Origin: Pocillopora verrucosa
Taxonomy: Eukaryota > Cnidaria > Anthozoa > Scleractinia > Pocilloporidae
DNA length: 64,000 nucleotides
Reading direction: 5' to 3'
NCBI RefSeq assembly: GCF_036669915.1
Contig: NC_089320.1
Span: 15,685,839 to 15,749,838 of the forward strand
The notes below the pieces were generated by a model that was not told the origin of the DNA, made no database searches, and saw only the letters and a list, made by a program, of their open reading frames with translations. The first letter of the stretch is position 1; every line of letters starts with the position of its first letter. The position numbers and the translations under genes were made by a program. Positions 36,701 to 48,000 of the stretch are shown here, piece by piece.

Positions 36701-39700
36701 AAGCTAATCTATACCCAATCTATTGCAAGTTAGCCCCTTCCCAATATTTCGTCAGATCTCTCTCGCAATATTCGCTCATATATCTTTTTAAATGGGTCAC
36801 AGACCCTGATTGGTCTGTGAATGCCAGTCATCTTGCTTTTGAGCTCCATTAAGTCTTTGGCACGACCAGGTCTGAAACCGGATCTTTCTATTCAGATTAG
36901 AAGGTGCACTTACCTTTCGCTAGCCATATTTTATCCAATGAGTTTAAGGGGAGGGGATGATTTTATCAAAACGAGAGGAATGTTCATGTACGTGAAGTAA
37001 TCATGAAGTATGCGAAAAAATGTTCCTATTGTGAAGGTGATTAATAGAGTTGGCAGGAAAATACTTACACATCAGCATGAGTCTTAATCCGATGTAAAAT
37101 TTCACTAGAGTTACTTTGTCTGACACATAATGTTTTTATGGACCCAGCCCGAAATACGAAGGTTTCGCCAAGCAGAGCAAATTAGCGCTACAGGCTATCA
37201 CAGGTCAATTAAATTTAAATAATTCTTTTTTTCTGAACATTAACCCTAGCGCTTCCCGGAGAAGGGCTTCTCCCCTATATAAGCCATACGCGTATCTGTC
37301 GCCTCAAATCGATTTTGATCATTGACTGCTCAAATCAGGTATGGGTGTGGTTTTTAGATGAACCACGAGAACGTATCAAAGAATTCTAAATGAATAATTG
37401 AAAAAGAGTTGAATATTCAATGTCATTCGAGCGTACTTTGTGGGTGAATTCTCATCAATTCACTTCTTTACTTAGCAGAGCTTCATTATACCACAAAAAA
37501 GCAAAAGGGATCCGCAAATAAGAAAGACCTCTCTGAAATCAGGTGTGGAAAAAGGATAAGTTAGATGGTAGAAGAAGGAGAGACAGTCACTCTTCTTCCG
37601 TTCTTGTCACCCCCCATTGCTCTTGTCTCCCGGTAAAGCGAATAAAAAAAATAGCAAAAAAAACTGGGAGCTAGACATTTAAGAGACTAGAAACAAATCA
37701 AAATTTAAGTCAAATCTTTGATTGTGATTAAGGCTTTAAATGGACCAAAAAGCAGTAAAGAGGCCGTTTACGCAGTCCTTGCCAAGCTCGCCGAACCGTT
37801 CGTGGCCCGTTACCTACGAATCATCCCTGGCACTAAGAATATGGCTATGAGAGCAGAAGTTTACGGATGTTTCGCTGAAGAACTTCCACCTTACGCTGGT
37901 AAGTAGAGTAAATTTAGAAATTGTGATATCAAAATATTTGCAAAAAATGTTTCGAAGTCGTGAGAAACAATCGATCGTATAGTTTGAGCGATCGTCCAAT
38001 TTTCTGGAGAGGAATGTTGTCAGTGACCTTGTGACTAATATTCAATAACCTGAGCAAAAGTCATCATCAATGTGAAACAAAGAGTTGATTTTAAGTTGAA
38101 TTTTTTCGGTCTGGCTCACGCAAACCGGTTGATCAGTTTTGTTGTGATGATGTTGAGTCAAGTAGCATTCGTCGTCAGCGATGGGTGAGCTGTAGGTCGG
38201 TTTTAGGGCAGTTACTGTCACGCATAGCAGTTTCTTTCGGAGCCGCTTCCTCTCTCTCGGATGGTCGCTGCGCTACATGATCGTCTCTTAGGGAACCAGT
38301 CATTAGAAATCACCTGAGAATGGGGACGTCAGAAGATTTTGGTGGGAATCACATGCTTTCCTGGGGAACAGAGGAAGGGGGGGGGGTTCAATCGTCCTCC
38401 ACAGAATATCAAGGAGGGACTGTGGAAAGCGGACTACCCATGAAGAGGGTGGGGTTCACTAGAACACTACAGAGCCTTATGGGGGGATCAGGTTAAATTT
38501 ATTGTAACACAAACAAATCCTCCGAAGAGGTTCCCCTCCCAGACAATAAATGACCTGTCCCTGACAAGTGCAAATGAAGAGTATCGTTTTTCGTGCAGGC
38601 ACCGTATCAAATTAAGACTGAATCCAAACCCTTTTGCTGTTGCTCTTCAGGCGTCTCTATGTATGCTCGACGATCCTTCCTGTTGGATCCCGACACTGAC
38701 AGGTTTTATGCCTGCATGTACACAAGTGAATCGTGAGTATCGATACCGCAGGTTTTTTTTGTTATTTCTTTAGAGCTTTTGATAGTAACCTTTCAGTTGG
38801 GGTTTCATATCGCCTATAACAACTGACCAATATGAGACTCACAAAACGCAATTGAACTTGAAAATCGGAACCGGTCTGCTGTCTTGTTCTTGACCGTTCA
38901 AACAGCAGAAAATTTTACTTATCCAACAAATTTATCCTAGAGCTGAAAGCAGCTGCTTTTCAACCACTGATGGTGTGGAGTGGATTGGTAAGTAAACATG
39001 ACTGTTCTATTTGAGTATAACTCTAGTTCCCCCCTCCCCCCTCAAGTTTATAATTAGCCTCCCAACACCCTTCCACCGATCATTGATTCAAACGTAACGC
39101 ACATAGAAAGACGATTTTGCCATGCGAAGGATTATGTTGGTGCTTGAAGTCCTGGTTTAGTTTCTTCCGATGATTTTACTGGTGCAATGGATCTCATAAG
39201 GAAAAGCACTTCAAAATAGCAATATCTGAACTTGTCTCCTTTCACGGGATTTTCTCGAAGCTTCAACATTTTGTACCTGACTCACATCTATACAACCCGA
39301 ACGTGGTCTAGTATAAAGATTAATCAGCTCCAAGCTTATAACTGCATCTTTTTTTTAGCTGTTCAGCCTTTCATCATCAGTGTAGCTGCTTCAAATCCCT
39401 CCTTGAAGGAAATATATGGTTTGGACCGAAGAATGAACTTCCATCGCAGTTGTGACTCGGGTGAATCCTGGCGACAGATCACGGACGGTTACTTTAACAA
39501 GACACTGACAGAATCCAAGTTGATTAAAGCGAAAGCTCTTCCAGAAAATCTTGTGTCTGAGATGCCCACGAGTGACCTGACAGCGCTCGCTGACTCTACT
39601 GGGACTACCTGGGGAGGTGAGTGATTTGAGAAAAAATTTTATATTACTGATGCAAGAAGGGCCAGTCATTATTTGTTATGTTGTGTGGGAGAAGGGGGAG

Positions 39701-40053
39701 TTGGGAAAGATCACATGGTTTTCAGATGGAGTGGAAGAGGGATCAGTCTTCGCCAACAGAGTTTAAGGGGGGACTTGAGCAAATTGACTGCCAGTTGAAT
39801 GCCAGTGAGGTGGGATCAGGTGACACAACCCAATCCTCTAACCCCTCAGATGATAAATGATAAGCGGTCCCCAGTGGATCCTGTTGATCCGGTTTCGGTT
39901 GGTTGCCTCTTGTTCCTTGTGCATGCCCTCCCCTGAAAAGTGTACGCTTTTCCTTTATTTTGTTTTCCAGTATCCGGGCGTGGAATCCATGTGATGACTG
40001 CTGGAAGTGACGCGTGGAGCCTGGTGGGCACATGGAAATGTTGCGGCCAGTAA
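30774..40053 (+). CDS. Gene A: secreted protein with two F5/8 type C (discoidin) domains and Asp-box C-terminus
   Basis: Thirteen exons: 30774-30828, 31581-31659, 32164-32341, 33358-33568, 34140-34241, 34746-34939, 35422-35581, 36219-36541, 37733-37898, 38651-38732, 38941-38987, 39359-39616, 39971-40053. They make 1938 nt, 645 aa. Phases agree at every junction and the paralogue B has the same structure. Residues 1-18 form a signal peptide (MSARSLYQLAFCLIISAQ). Residues ~20-174 are a beta-rich module (HVTWMLASYIKY, IVTPVQLLYYDDY) that I cannot name. Residues ~175-325 are discoidin domain 1, from GCSQPLGM to FEFYGCD, with extra Cys in DAWC and ELICIRF. Residues ~327-488 are discoidin domain 2, from SCISPLGLESG to AEVYGCF, with YLQIDFGSLRRVTRM. 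Residues ~490-645 carry two Asp-boxes, STTDGVEW and SCDSGESW, and end GTWKCCGQ. Discoidin domains bind glycans, collagen or phospholipid heads. The predicted role is extracellular recognition or matrix adhesion (inference). No transmembrane segment or GPI signal is seen. Confidence 0.88.
33587..33712. repeat. Interspersed GA/GC-rich repeat, copy in gene A intron
   Basis: A sequence with GGGATTATATGGTTTTCAGG, GGAGGGATCAGTC and CTGAATTAATGACCGGTC. The same landmarks recur in two other gene A introns at about 38330-38575 and 39680-39885. Partial copy with an internal deletion. Confidence 0.6.
34500..34702. repeat. ~104-bp tandem duplication in gene A intron
   Basis: Two adjacent copies running from CAGACGCGCGTTA through AACTTCGTTTTTCTTACAACC to GATGCATGTCTCT, at about 34503-34603 and 34606-34702. 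The GATTCAGTGGTGATGCTGTAA part resembles one end of the ~205-bp MITE family found in gene B (see 42888-43097). Confidence 0.8.
38330..38575. repeat. Interspersed G-rich repeat, second copy
   Basis: Contains GGGAATCACATGCTTTCCTG, a G10 tract, GGGGGGATCAGGTTAAATTT and AATCCTCCGAAG, ending in AATAAATGACCTGTCCCT. Same family as 33587-33712 and 39680-39885. Confidence 0.65.
39680..39885. repeat. Interspersed G-rich repeat, third copy
   Basis: Contains GGGAAAGATCACATGGTTTT, GAGGGATCAGTCTTCGCCAA, GGGATCAGGTGACACAACC and GATAAATGATAAGCGGTCCC. Sits in the last intron of gene A. The 60-codon frame at 39678-39860 is a repeat shadow. Confidence 0.65.
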
Positions 40054-40181
40054 TGAGATGGATGGGTGTTGACAGCTGTGAAGCTTGTAAATAGTGCACC
40101 TTCATCACATATAGAACTCATGTATAAGTTTGCATATAGCTCATAAAGTTAGAAAATGGGAATCTTATGGGGAAAATATCA

Positions 40182-40187
40182 AATAAA
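40182..40187 (+). terminator. Putative polyadenylation signal of gene A
   Basis: AATAAA 129 nt after the gene A stop codon, in AT-rich context. Confidence 0.5.
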
Positions 40188-42052
40188 CATTTTCGCGGTA
40201 GATTACAGTTTTGTTGGGACATGTTACAACTAAGAATTCAATATATTTGGTAAACAATACTAGGAAAAGGGCTAAGGGATATCGAACTGTAACAAACGTA
40301 GAAGACGCGTCTTTCTCTTCAATATTTCTTGTGATCTCACACTAGCCTTATGGTTTATAAATTCTTAGTAGTTTCGAGAGGTCATTTCTGGGTTGTTAAC
40401 AACACAGTTAACTAAACCCAGATTTGCTGTAAATTTTTACTTCAATTTTGAAACTTCCAAGACAGTTTTGTTGATAAAACTTAGTATCCCCTAGTTTGCT
40501 CCTCGGGAAGATGAAGGACCTGACATACAGGTGGGAGCAAACTGCAGGTAAATTTCTTGAATTTTAGTGAGAAAACCTCTGCTTAGTTTGAAATTAATAA
40601 GGAGTTTTGTATTTAAGTACGACTTGCGGTAATGATCAGATGACTGCTAAGATAAGAAATAAAATTGTTGCATATGAATCAATGTTGTTGTGTTGTTGAT
40701 GATGATATTTTACGTTCCCTGCCGTGTTCGGGTTGCATATTCCTTTATTTAAACGGTCCCTCTGAGTTGAATTTCGCGTTCTTTTCTTACTAAGTTTTTC
40801 GTCTATAGTCTTGATCCCCATTTCTTATTTCGCCCTGCTTTCACGTTCTGTCAAGTTAACATCATGCAAAGGAAATAGTTCTCACAATTCGCTAAGCTTC
40901 TTAAGGTCTTTCATCGGCACCCGTTTTTTCTTTTGTTTCTTCACATTCCAACCACTGACTAAGAAATATCACCCTTTTTTTCCTAACTAACTACTGAATA
41001 TCCAACTATTCGATATTCAGACTAATACCCTATTCACACCAAAACTTACGCATGTTTTAAAGCTTTTTTGTTAAAAAAATATTTTCTTTCTAAAAGCTGC
41101 TTTGATCGGTGTTTTTCGACTTCAAATTTGGCGCAATGAGAATAAAAGTTAATGACCACTTGCATCTTATGGAAAATTTAGTTTCCATTTCAAATTTTCG
41201 GATTTTCATTCAGTTAAACCTACGTGTTCTAATTAAACATGTTTTAATGGTGTGTAAGAAAAAAATGAGTTTATCAACACCCTACATTACACCTTTTGGA
41301 AACATGCTGTTCCCATCATCCATTAGACCGTTTCAAATCACACTTTATCTTCTTCCAGTTGTGTTGATGTAGGCGGCAATGAAGTGTTTACTCATCGCAG
41401 TTACATCCTTATTTTATAATTGTTTATTGATGAGGAGGTTGGATTTGTTTCCTCAATCTGTTGCATTATCCTCGCGAATTTTCGAGATAAAGTAGGATTT
41501 TATTACGCGGTTTTTCCATTGGTCCGACTGATACAGTTATCAATGGAGTACTTAGTTAATTTTTAATCTCCTCCATCCATTTACTTTGTACAGTTCCGTT
41601 GATGTTGAAGATTTAAAAACTATTATCAACTCTTATTAGCACTTCTGGCTGACATGCATTTTGGATAATTGGCTGCTGAATTCTTAAAACTTAAGTGTGC
41701 TTCATATATCATCATTTCTACAGTTTTCTTTCCGCAATACCGACCTTTTTATTACTTACAGGTTAACGGAATAGACAGAAAGATGTTTGGTTACAAGGAA
41801 TTATCTCTCGCATAGCGAGGCGCTCGAATTTACATACATCAACATCGTCGACACGAAAACATTCCTCAGACATGCTGTTATCAATTATAAAGTGCTTTAT
41901 CAATTATCACCACTACTTTAAATTTCATTGTTAAATTTAGGTGAAAACAATGATATGCTATCTCTAAGTTTAATACTCGGTGAATATTTCATTGTTTATC
42001 GGTGAACATCTTGAAGTAGAAGGAACGTTGAAGAAAGACGAATGAAGAAGCC
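40188..42052. other. Intergenic between genes A and B; no gene seen
   Basis: AT-rich spacer of about 1.9 kb. The 87-codon frame at 41109-41372 shows no conserved motif. It probably holds the gene B promoter near its right end; no clear TATA box identified. Confidence 0.5.
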
Positions 42053-45000
42053 ATGAAAGAAGCTAAAGCAATTTGTTTTATTTTCTTTTGGCTAAATCTT
42101 TTTCACTCAGGTAAATGTGACTCTTTAAAGGCCTTTAGTAACATATACAAAAAAGCTCCATGTAAGTTTAGAAGATTTTCACTGGAAACACCCAAGTGTG
42201 ATAACAAGGCAGGTTCAAAAGTGAAAAAGGGTGATCACCGAGTTTCAACATGATGAACACGCTTCAAAATCGATACTTTATTAATTTTCATGAGCCTTAA
42301 TCGTATAAAATAGTGAAAAGAAACCCATATCTTTATTTTTTTCGGCAATTTTTGGAATAGTAATCACTAGTAACTGCGCGCCTTCTTCGATGGACAATGC
42401 ATTTGATCACGTTCTTGTGTGGCAAGTAAATATTACTTTCCACCTTCAATTCTACGTTTCTCTCATTTGTTCCGTTATTGTTTTAGTTGTGACGAATAAT
42501 TTAAGGACGAAAGCCTCAGTTTGTCTATACACACACTTGCATGTTATGACAGACTGAAGGTGAATAATAAATCAAGGAATGTAGTCTTTCCTCTACAAAT
42601 ATACTCTAGCTTGTTTTAATCAACCGTCTACGTTCATGTCAGCCTCATCAATCTACGGAAAGTACAAGAAGGGAACTTAAAATTATTTCGTACAGCAGCA
42701 TTTTAGCGCGATTTTTTTAACAATTGCGGATTTGTACAAAAGCCTTCACTGTATACTACACACGCCACTGTTTATATCTTGTACGAAATTTTTATGTTGC
42801 AGTTTGTTCTGAGGATCATCGAATACAACGAAGGTCAAACAATGTAGGTCGCTTGCGTGTTTCTTGTATGATTTTTAGAGTACTCTCAACCCTTTCCACA
42901 CTGATATCGGTATGTATATTCCCTATACCGTTCTCTAGACATTTCCTACCGTACTGACAAGGAGAATTTGTTAATTAATCAAGAGCTTTTCGGTTGGTGA
43001 TCATTTCCTTTATTCTCATGACAATAATGTTTGATTCAGGGGTGATACTGTAAGGAGAAATTAGATGCTAGTCACTCTTACGGATCAAAGGGTCAACCAG
43101 TCTTGTTGTGCTGATATTGTTTCATTGTTTGTTATTCTTTCTCTTTTTTTTTCCAATTCCCATACATCTCTTATGCCTTGAGAGGTGTTCATATAATAAT
43201 TACCATTAAGGGATGCATTCTACTACAATTCTTTTTCGGGATATTCACGAATCATTCTCAGCTTAGTTTTCCTACGTCACGTCAGAAGAGCCTTGCAAAC
43301 AGTGTGAGGCCGACTGGCGAATTCCGCTGTTGCGTTTTGTATATACAGATGCGACGCCATGAAGATGATTGACCGAACAGACAAACTTAAAATCCCTTCG
43401 AAGTACTAGTCTGCAAGACCCGTAGAGCGAAAAAATACATTTGGCAGCGAAGCCTTTTAACATCTGACTCGGTCATATTCCACGAATATGAAGTAAATTT
43501 ATTTATTGTTTTTCAGAGGGCACGGTAACGAATCTTGCAATCTGATTGGTTCTTTACCCGGTCAGTATTTTCCTATCTCTGCCCACGGGCCACGGTAACG
43601 CTTTCGTGAGTCACCGAGTACATCCCAACTTTCGTTGTCATTTTTCATATATATACCTCGTTTTCCGGCTGGGCAGTATTTTTAAGCAAACACGTCGGTC
43701 ACTACCTCAAGCCGATAAATAACTTATGAATCCTCTCTTTTCTCTCTATCAAATCACTTTGGTTGACAGAAAAATATTGGTTTCAGAATGGATTTGTATA
43801 AACAATATTGTCATTATGTTGGTTGACAAGCGGCCTAAAAACCGTCTGCAATTAATTTTAATCGTTCACAAAAAGTACCCAGAAAGTTGAAAAGGTGAGG
43901 TATTTGGTTACAGTTAAACTAAATGATGGAACTTTCATTCATTTAATATCTGAATTTTCTCGAGCAATTTGTTCATAGTGAAATAGCGAGCGAAGTTTTA
44001 ATTTAAGTTCTACAACAAATATATGCTCCCGGTGAGTCTTTCCAATTCCGTTCAATTTGGACATTTGTACCGTAAATTGCTCAACAGAAATTGAAGGAAT
44101 TTTTTGAGAAAAGGCTGCATTAAATTCTCTTGTGTCTCCTTGGAGTGTGCCGTTCGAATTTAGTTTTTGTGAAGGAAAGACCAGAGTTACACACGCCATT
44201 ACAGCAATTAAACGAGCAAACTCTCACAACTTCAAAATAAAAAAATTGAATTTACTCACAATTACTTTCCTCGCCGTCTACTTAATGAACAGAGGTAAAT
44301 CTTCGTACATGAATGAATGGTCGATGAGAGTGAATAATACTTTCCGTTAGATCATTGACTGATTTTGAAGAAAACATTGTCGTGACAGTCCTTGCCAAAC
44401 TAGTTCTGTTGGTTTTCAAATGTTCCTACGCTTTTTTTTTTCTTGCGCGCTCTCTAATTGACAGGGGTCAGATTGTGACAGATACTTGTAAAAATAATGT
44501 TTCAAAGTTTGTTTGGAAGCCTTTTAAATCACCTTTATCGTTACGGAAATGAAAATGTTTCGCTGAGGCATCTCTCTTTAATTTGCATCACCTCTATTTT
44601 AACTACCATTCACTCACTCAAAGATTGTTCAGTTTATGGAAGATCTTGCCGTATTTACAGCTATAAATTATTCGGGTTCTTTCGGAAAGAATTTCGTCAA
44701 GTTTAAAAACAATAAATATGTTATTTACCGGCTAAGGGTCGGTCCGTATGGTGAAAAACTGTGACCTCGGTCTTGAAAATGCTGCCCTCGGCCTACGGCC
44801 TCGGGCAGTATTTTCAAGACCTCGGTCACAATTTTTCACCATACGGACCTCCCAGCCGGCAAATAACATATATGTATCTTCGTTTTTAGGTTGAACCTGC
44901 ACTACAGATGACCATCGGTCACAACCTGAACAACAGTATGGCCATGAAACACGGGTAAGTGGATGAGTTACACAGGGTTAATTTAAAAGCTCAGTACTTA

Positions 45001-48000
45001 GGTCTCCCTTCTTTGATGAACCGAGAAGTGCAAGAAAGAGTCTGGACATGAGTCAATCCGTAGTACCCTTGACGTTTGTTACGGCAGACGATAACTTCCA
45101 AGAAATTATATATCATGATTTACTCTTTAAACGTACCTAGTGTGTCTATTAGGTTTTCTGGAACTTATGTCATCCCCACCATGAAATCGAAAAACCTTTA
45201 TCCGTTTACACCCTAACATCAGTATGTATATTCTCCACACTGTGTATTTCCTGGAGTGCTAACACGGAAAATTTGTTTAATAATCAATTAATAATCAATA
45301 GTTGTTCATGAGTGATATTGTCAGGGTGTAGAACTGTTGTAATTCATTCAAAATAATCACTGAAATTAACTCTGCCTTTCACTGAGTTAGCTTCGTGGCT
45401 ATGTCTCTACCACTGCCGTTCTTGTTAACCGCAGTTCTTTTTTAATAATTTGCATTCATAACAGAAACGGAAGTTTGTTTCGGTCCCCAGATCTGAATAT
45501 GGATATACTTTCATAGTAAAGCACTCCGCTGAGTCACGGTCAGACGCACGTGGCGTTCATGTGACCTGGATGCTGACGCCATTTGTCAAGTTTAAAAAAG
45601 TGGCCTCTTCTTTAATGATGGGCTCTCTTCAAGTTCAGCAGAAAGACGACAGTGTGACCTTCTTGGTAAGCTGACAGAGAGCTTCACCATTAGTTAATCA
45701 CTTGAGTTAGACGCGTAACAATCTTTAAAAGTAAGTTTTGAGCTGCCATGTGGTTTTGACCCAACTCGCTCTTGTGTGTTACATCTTTCAACGAGTAATG
45801 TAACGGCAAGAGATAATTTCGTCTTTCTATGGGCTAAATTTCCATAAAAGGCAGTGTGAAGGCACAGACCTTAATATAGTAGATCTCGGAATCGGGTCTT
45901 GATCCTGACCTAGGGACGTAACAGTAACATTCAGGCGGAAGTAACAACACTCAGGGAATTTTGATACTCTCAAATTGATGTCATCGTACAAAATGGGCCA
46001 TGGAGTTAAAGTTTAGAACGAAAGAGGCCTACTTTACCAATTCAGCTTAAAACACTTAATTGAGACTTCACCTTGGGTTCTCTGTTCTTGTTTCAGATTG
46101 ACCGAATTTTGTGGGCGGAAGAAGTCAAACTTAACTTCACTGTGATATTTGACAACGACTTCTCCCTGAAAAATGGAAGACATCATATTGTAACCCCAGT
46201 AGGCTTGCTATTCTACAAGGACTACACAGACGACGGTCACGTGATAACCAAAGGAGCCTCTTTCTCCAGTCCCCTCCAAACAGTTACCATAGAGATCAAT
46301 ATACCCGGTGCGAATGGATTTAAAATATTTCACCAAAATCACGACAATATTGTGTATCCTTATTTGGACATTTAGACATCAGCTGTTGTTCTATCAGTGA
46401 ATTAATTTTGATAATGATGTGCCAAAAAGATACTGGTTAAATAGAGTTTTTCAAATGTGTGTTTTACAGGAAAATACAAATCAATTGTTGATAGGATATC
46501 GGGAAAGACCTGTAATTATGTTTCACATAAGTTACGTAAAACCAAACCATAGATATCACAACAATTATTCAAAGTAATGGTAGAACCTAGTTAAAAAGAC
46601 TCAGAGTTAAACGAAGCAAACTGTCTGAAGCGAGGAAAAACGCAGACGACCGAGTCGCCATTGGTTTTAGCTTTGTATCGGATCGAAGGGGGGGGAAGGT
46701 GTGGGGTGAGCTCTCTAACCCAATCACAACGCTTAGCTAAGAAAACTATTGCAGTCCAGAATAAATTTCGCATTCAAATGAACATATTTTTTTTAAAAAA
46801 GGTAAGCATCAGCTAAGGTTGTGTCGGTGAAAAACCCAATATATTTCTAAATTTCTTTGACACCGGATAAATAGGATAAAAATAGAACAACTTTCTTTCA
46901 GGGTGTGAATCCGCCTTGGGGATGGCGTCAGGTAAAATCAAAGATTATCAACTGACGGCCTCTTCTACATACTCATATCTGCAGCCCTACAAAGCCAGGC
47001 CAGGTATGCGGACCAAACCATTGTTACCTACTGTATTACATCATGCGAAATATATAGATTTAGCTAAGCCTAAAAGCGGAGCTCGTATTTTTTTTCCCGT
47101 ACGTCTCAAGGGCACAACGCCTTGCCCCGGCCAGGACTAGAACCCGGGTCGTCCGACTCGGAGCCCAGTGAACTGACCACTGGACTACTGGAAAAAGCCG
47201 TGGCGTTGGCGTGCCCGCGGTACAGTTGACCACGCATGTTAAAAGAAGCACCTTGTACGGTCGTACGGTCATATGTCCAAATTTTTTTTCGGCTTGATGG
47301 GTTACTACTACCATTTTGTATAATTATGGGGCTACGCTCTGCGAGCTCCGCTATAATAAATACAATATCGAGTCGGATTTTTGCCCTTTGACCCCTAAGA
47401 GTGACTAGTATCTAATTTCTCTTTAAGATATCACCCTTAAATTCACACATAAAAGTCACGAGAATAAAGGAGTTGATCACCACTAAACAGCTCTTCCATA
47501 ACATGGGGAGCGAGAATATTAGGTGATGTTAGGGTGTATAAGATGAATGTATCACCGCTGAGTTGTGGTATTAAAGCATCGCTAGAAATAGCATCATTGA
47601 TATCACATCGTGTTCTTTTCTAGTAACATCGTTTTAGACAATTGTCCATCGAAGGATAATCAAGTCTTTTGCACCAAGTCTTTTGCACCAAATGACTAAG
47701 TAAGATTTGGAGAGAAAATCATGTGTTTTAATTATATGCACTTTTCTTTCGGGTTTAGGCGGTGACAACGATGCGTGGTGTGCCTTCATCACAAATGACC
47801 AGCAATATATTCAGATTGATTTCACCAAGAAGACACGCGTGACACGAATTGAAACATACGGCAGAAGCCAGAAACAGCACTGGGTCAAGAGATATCTAAT
47901 TCAGTTCAGCAATAACGATATGGAATGGTATAATTACACGGAAAATGGCTTTGATAAGGTTAGAAAAGACTCGTCTTCGTTTAGTTTTAAGAGGACAACG

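Noticed and set aside
39232..39358. N-terminal part of the 130-codon frame around gene A exon 12
   Set aside because: Intronic read-through before the acceptor TTTTTTAG at 39358.
44132..44350. Alternative first exon for gene B (hydrophobic LLTITFLAVYLM stretch followed by a GTAAAT donor)
   Set aside because: It also ends in phase 1, so it cannot join exon 3 in frame, and the 42053 exon plus the 42803 microexon gives a consistent model. Kept only as a possibility.
47092..47210. tRNA gene on the minus strand
   Set aside because: A- and B-box-like segments are present but continue into a SINE body; no clean cloverleaf with 3' terminator.
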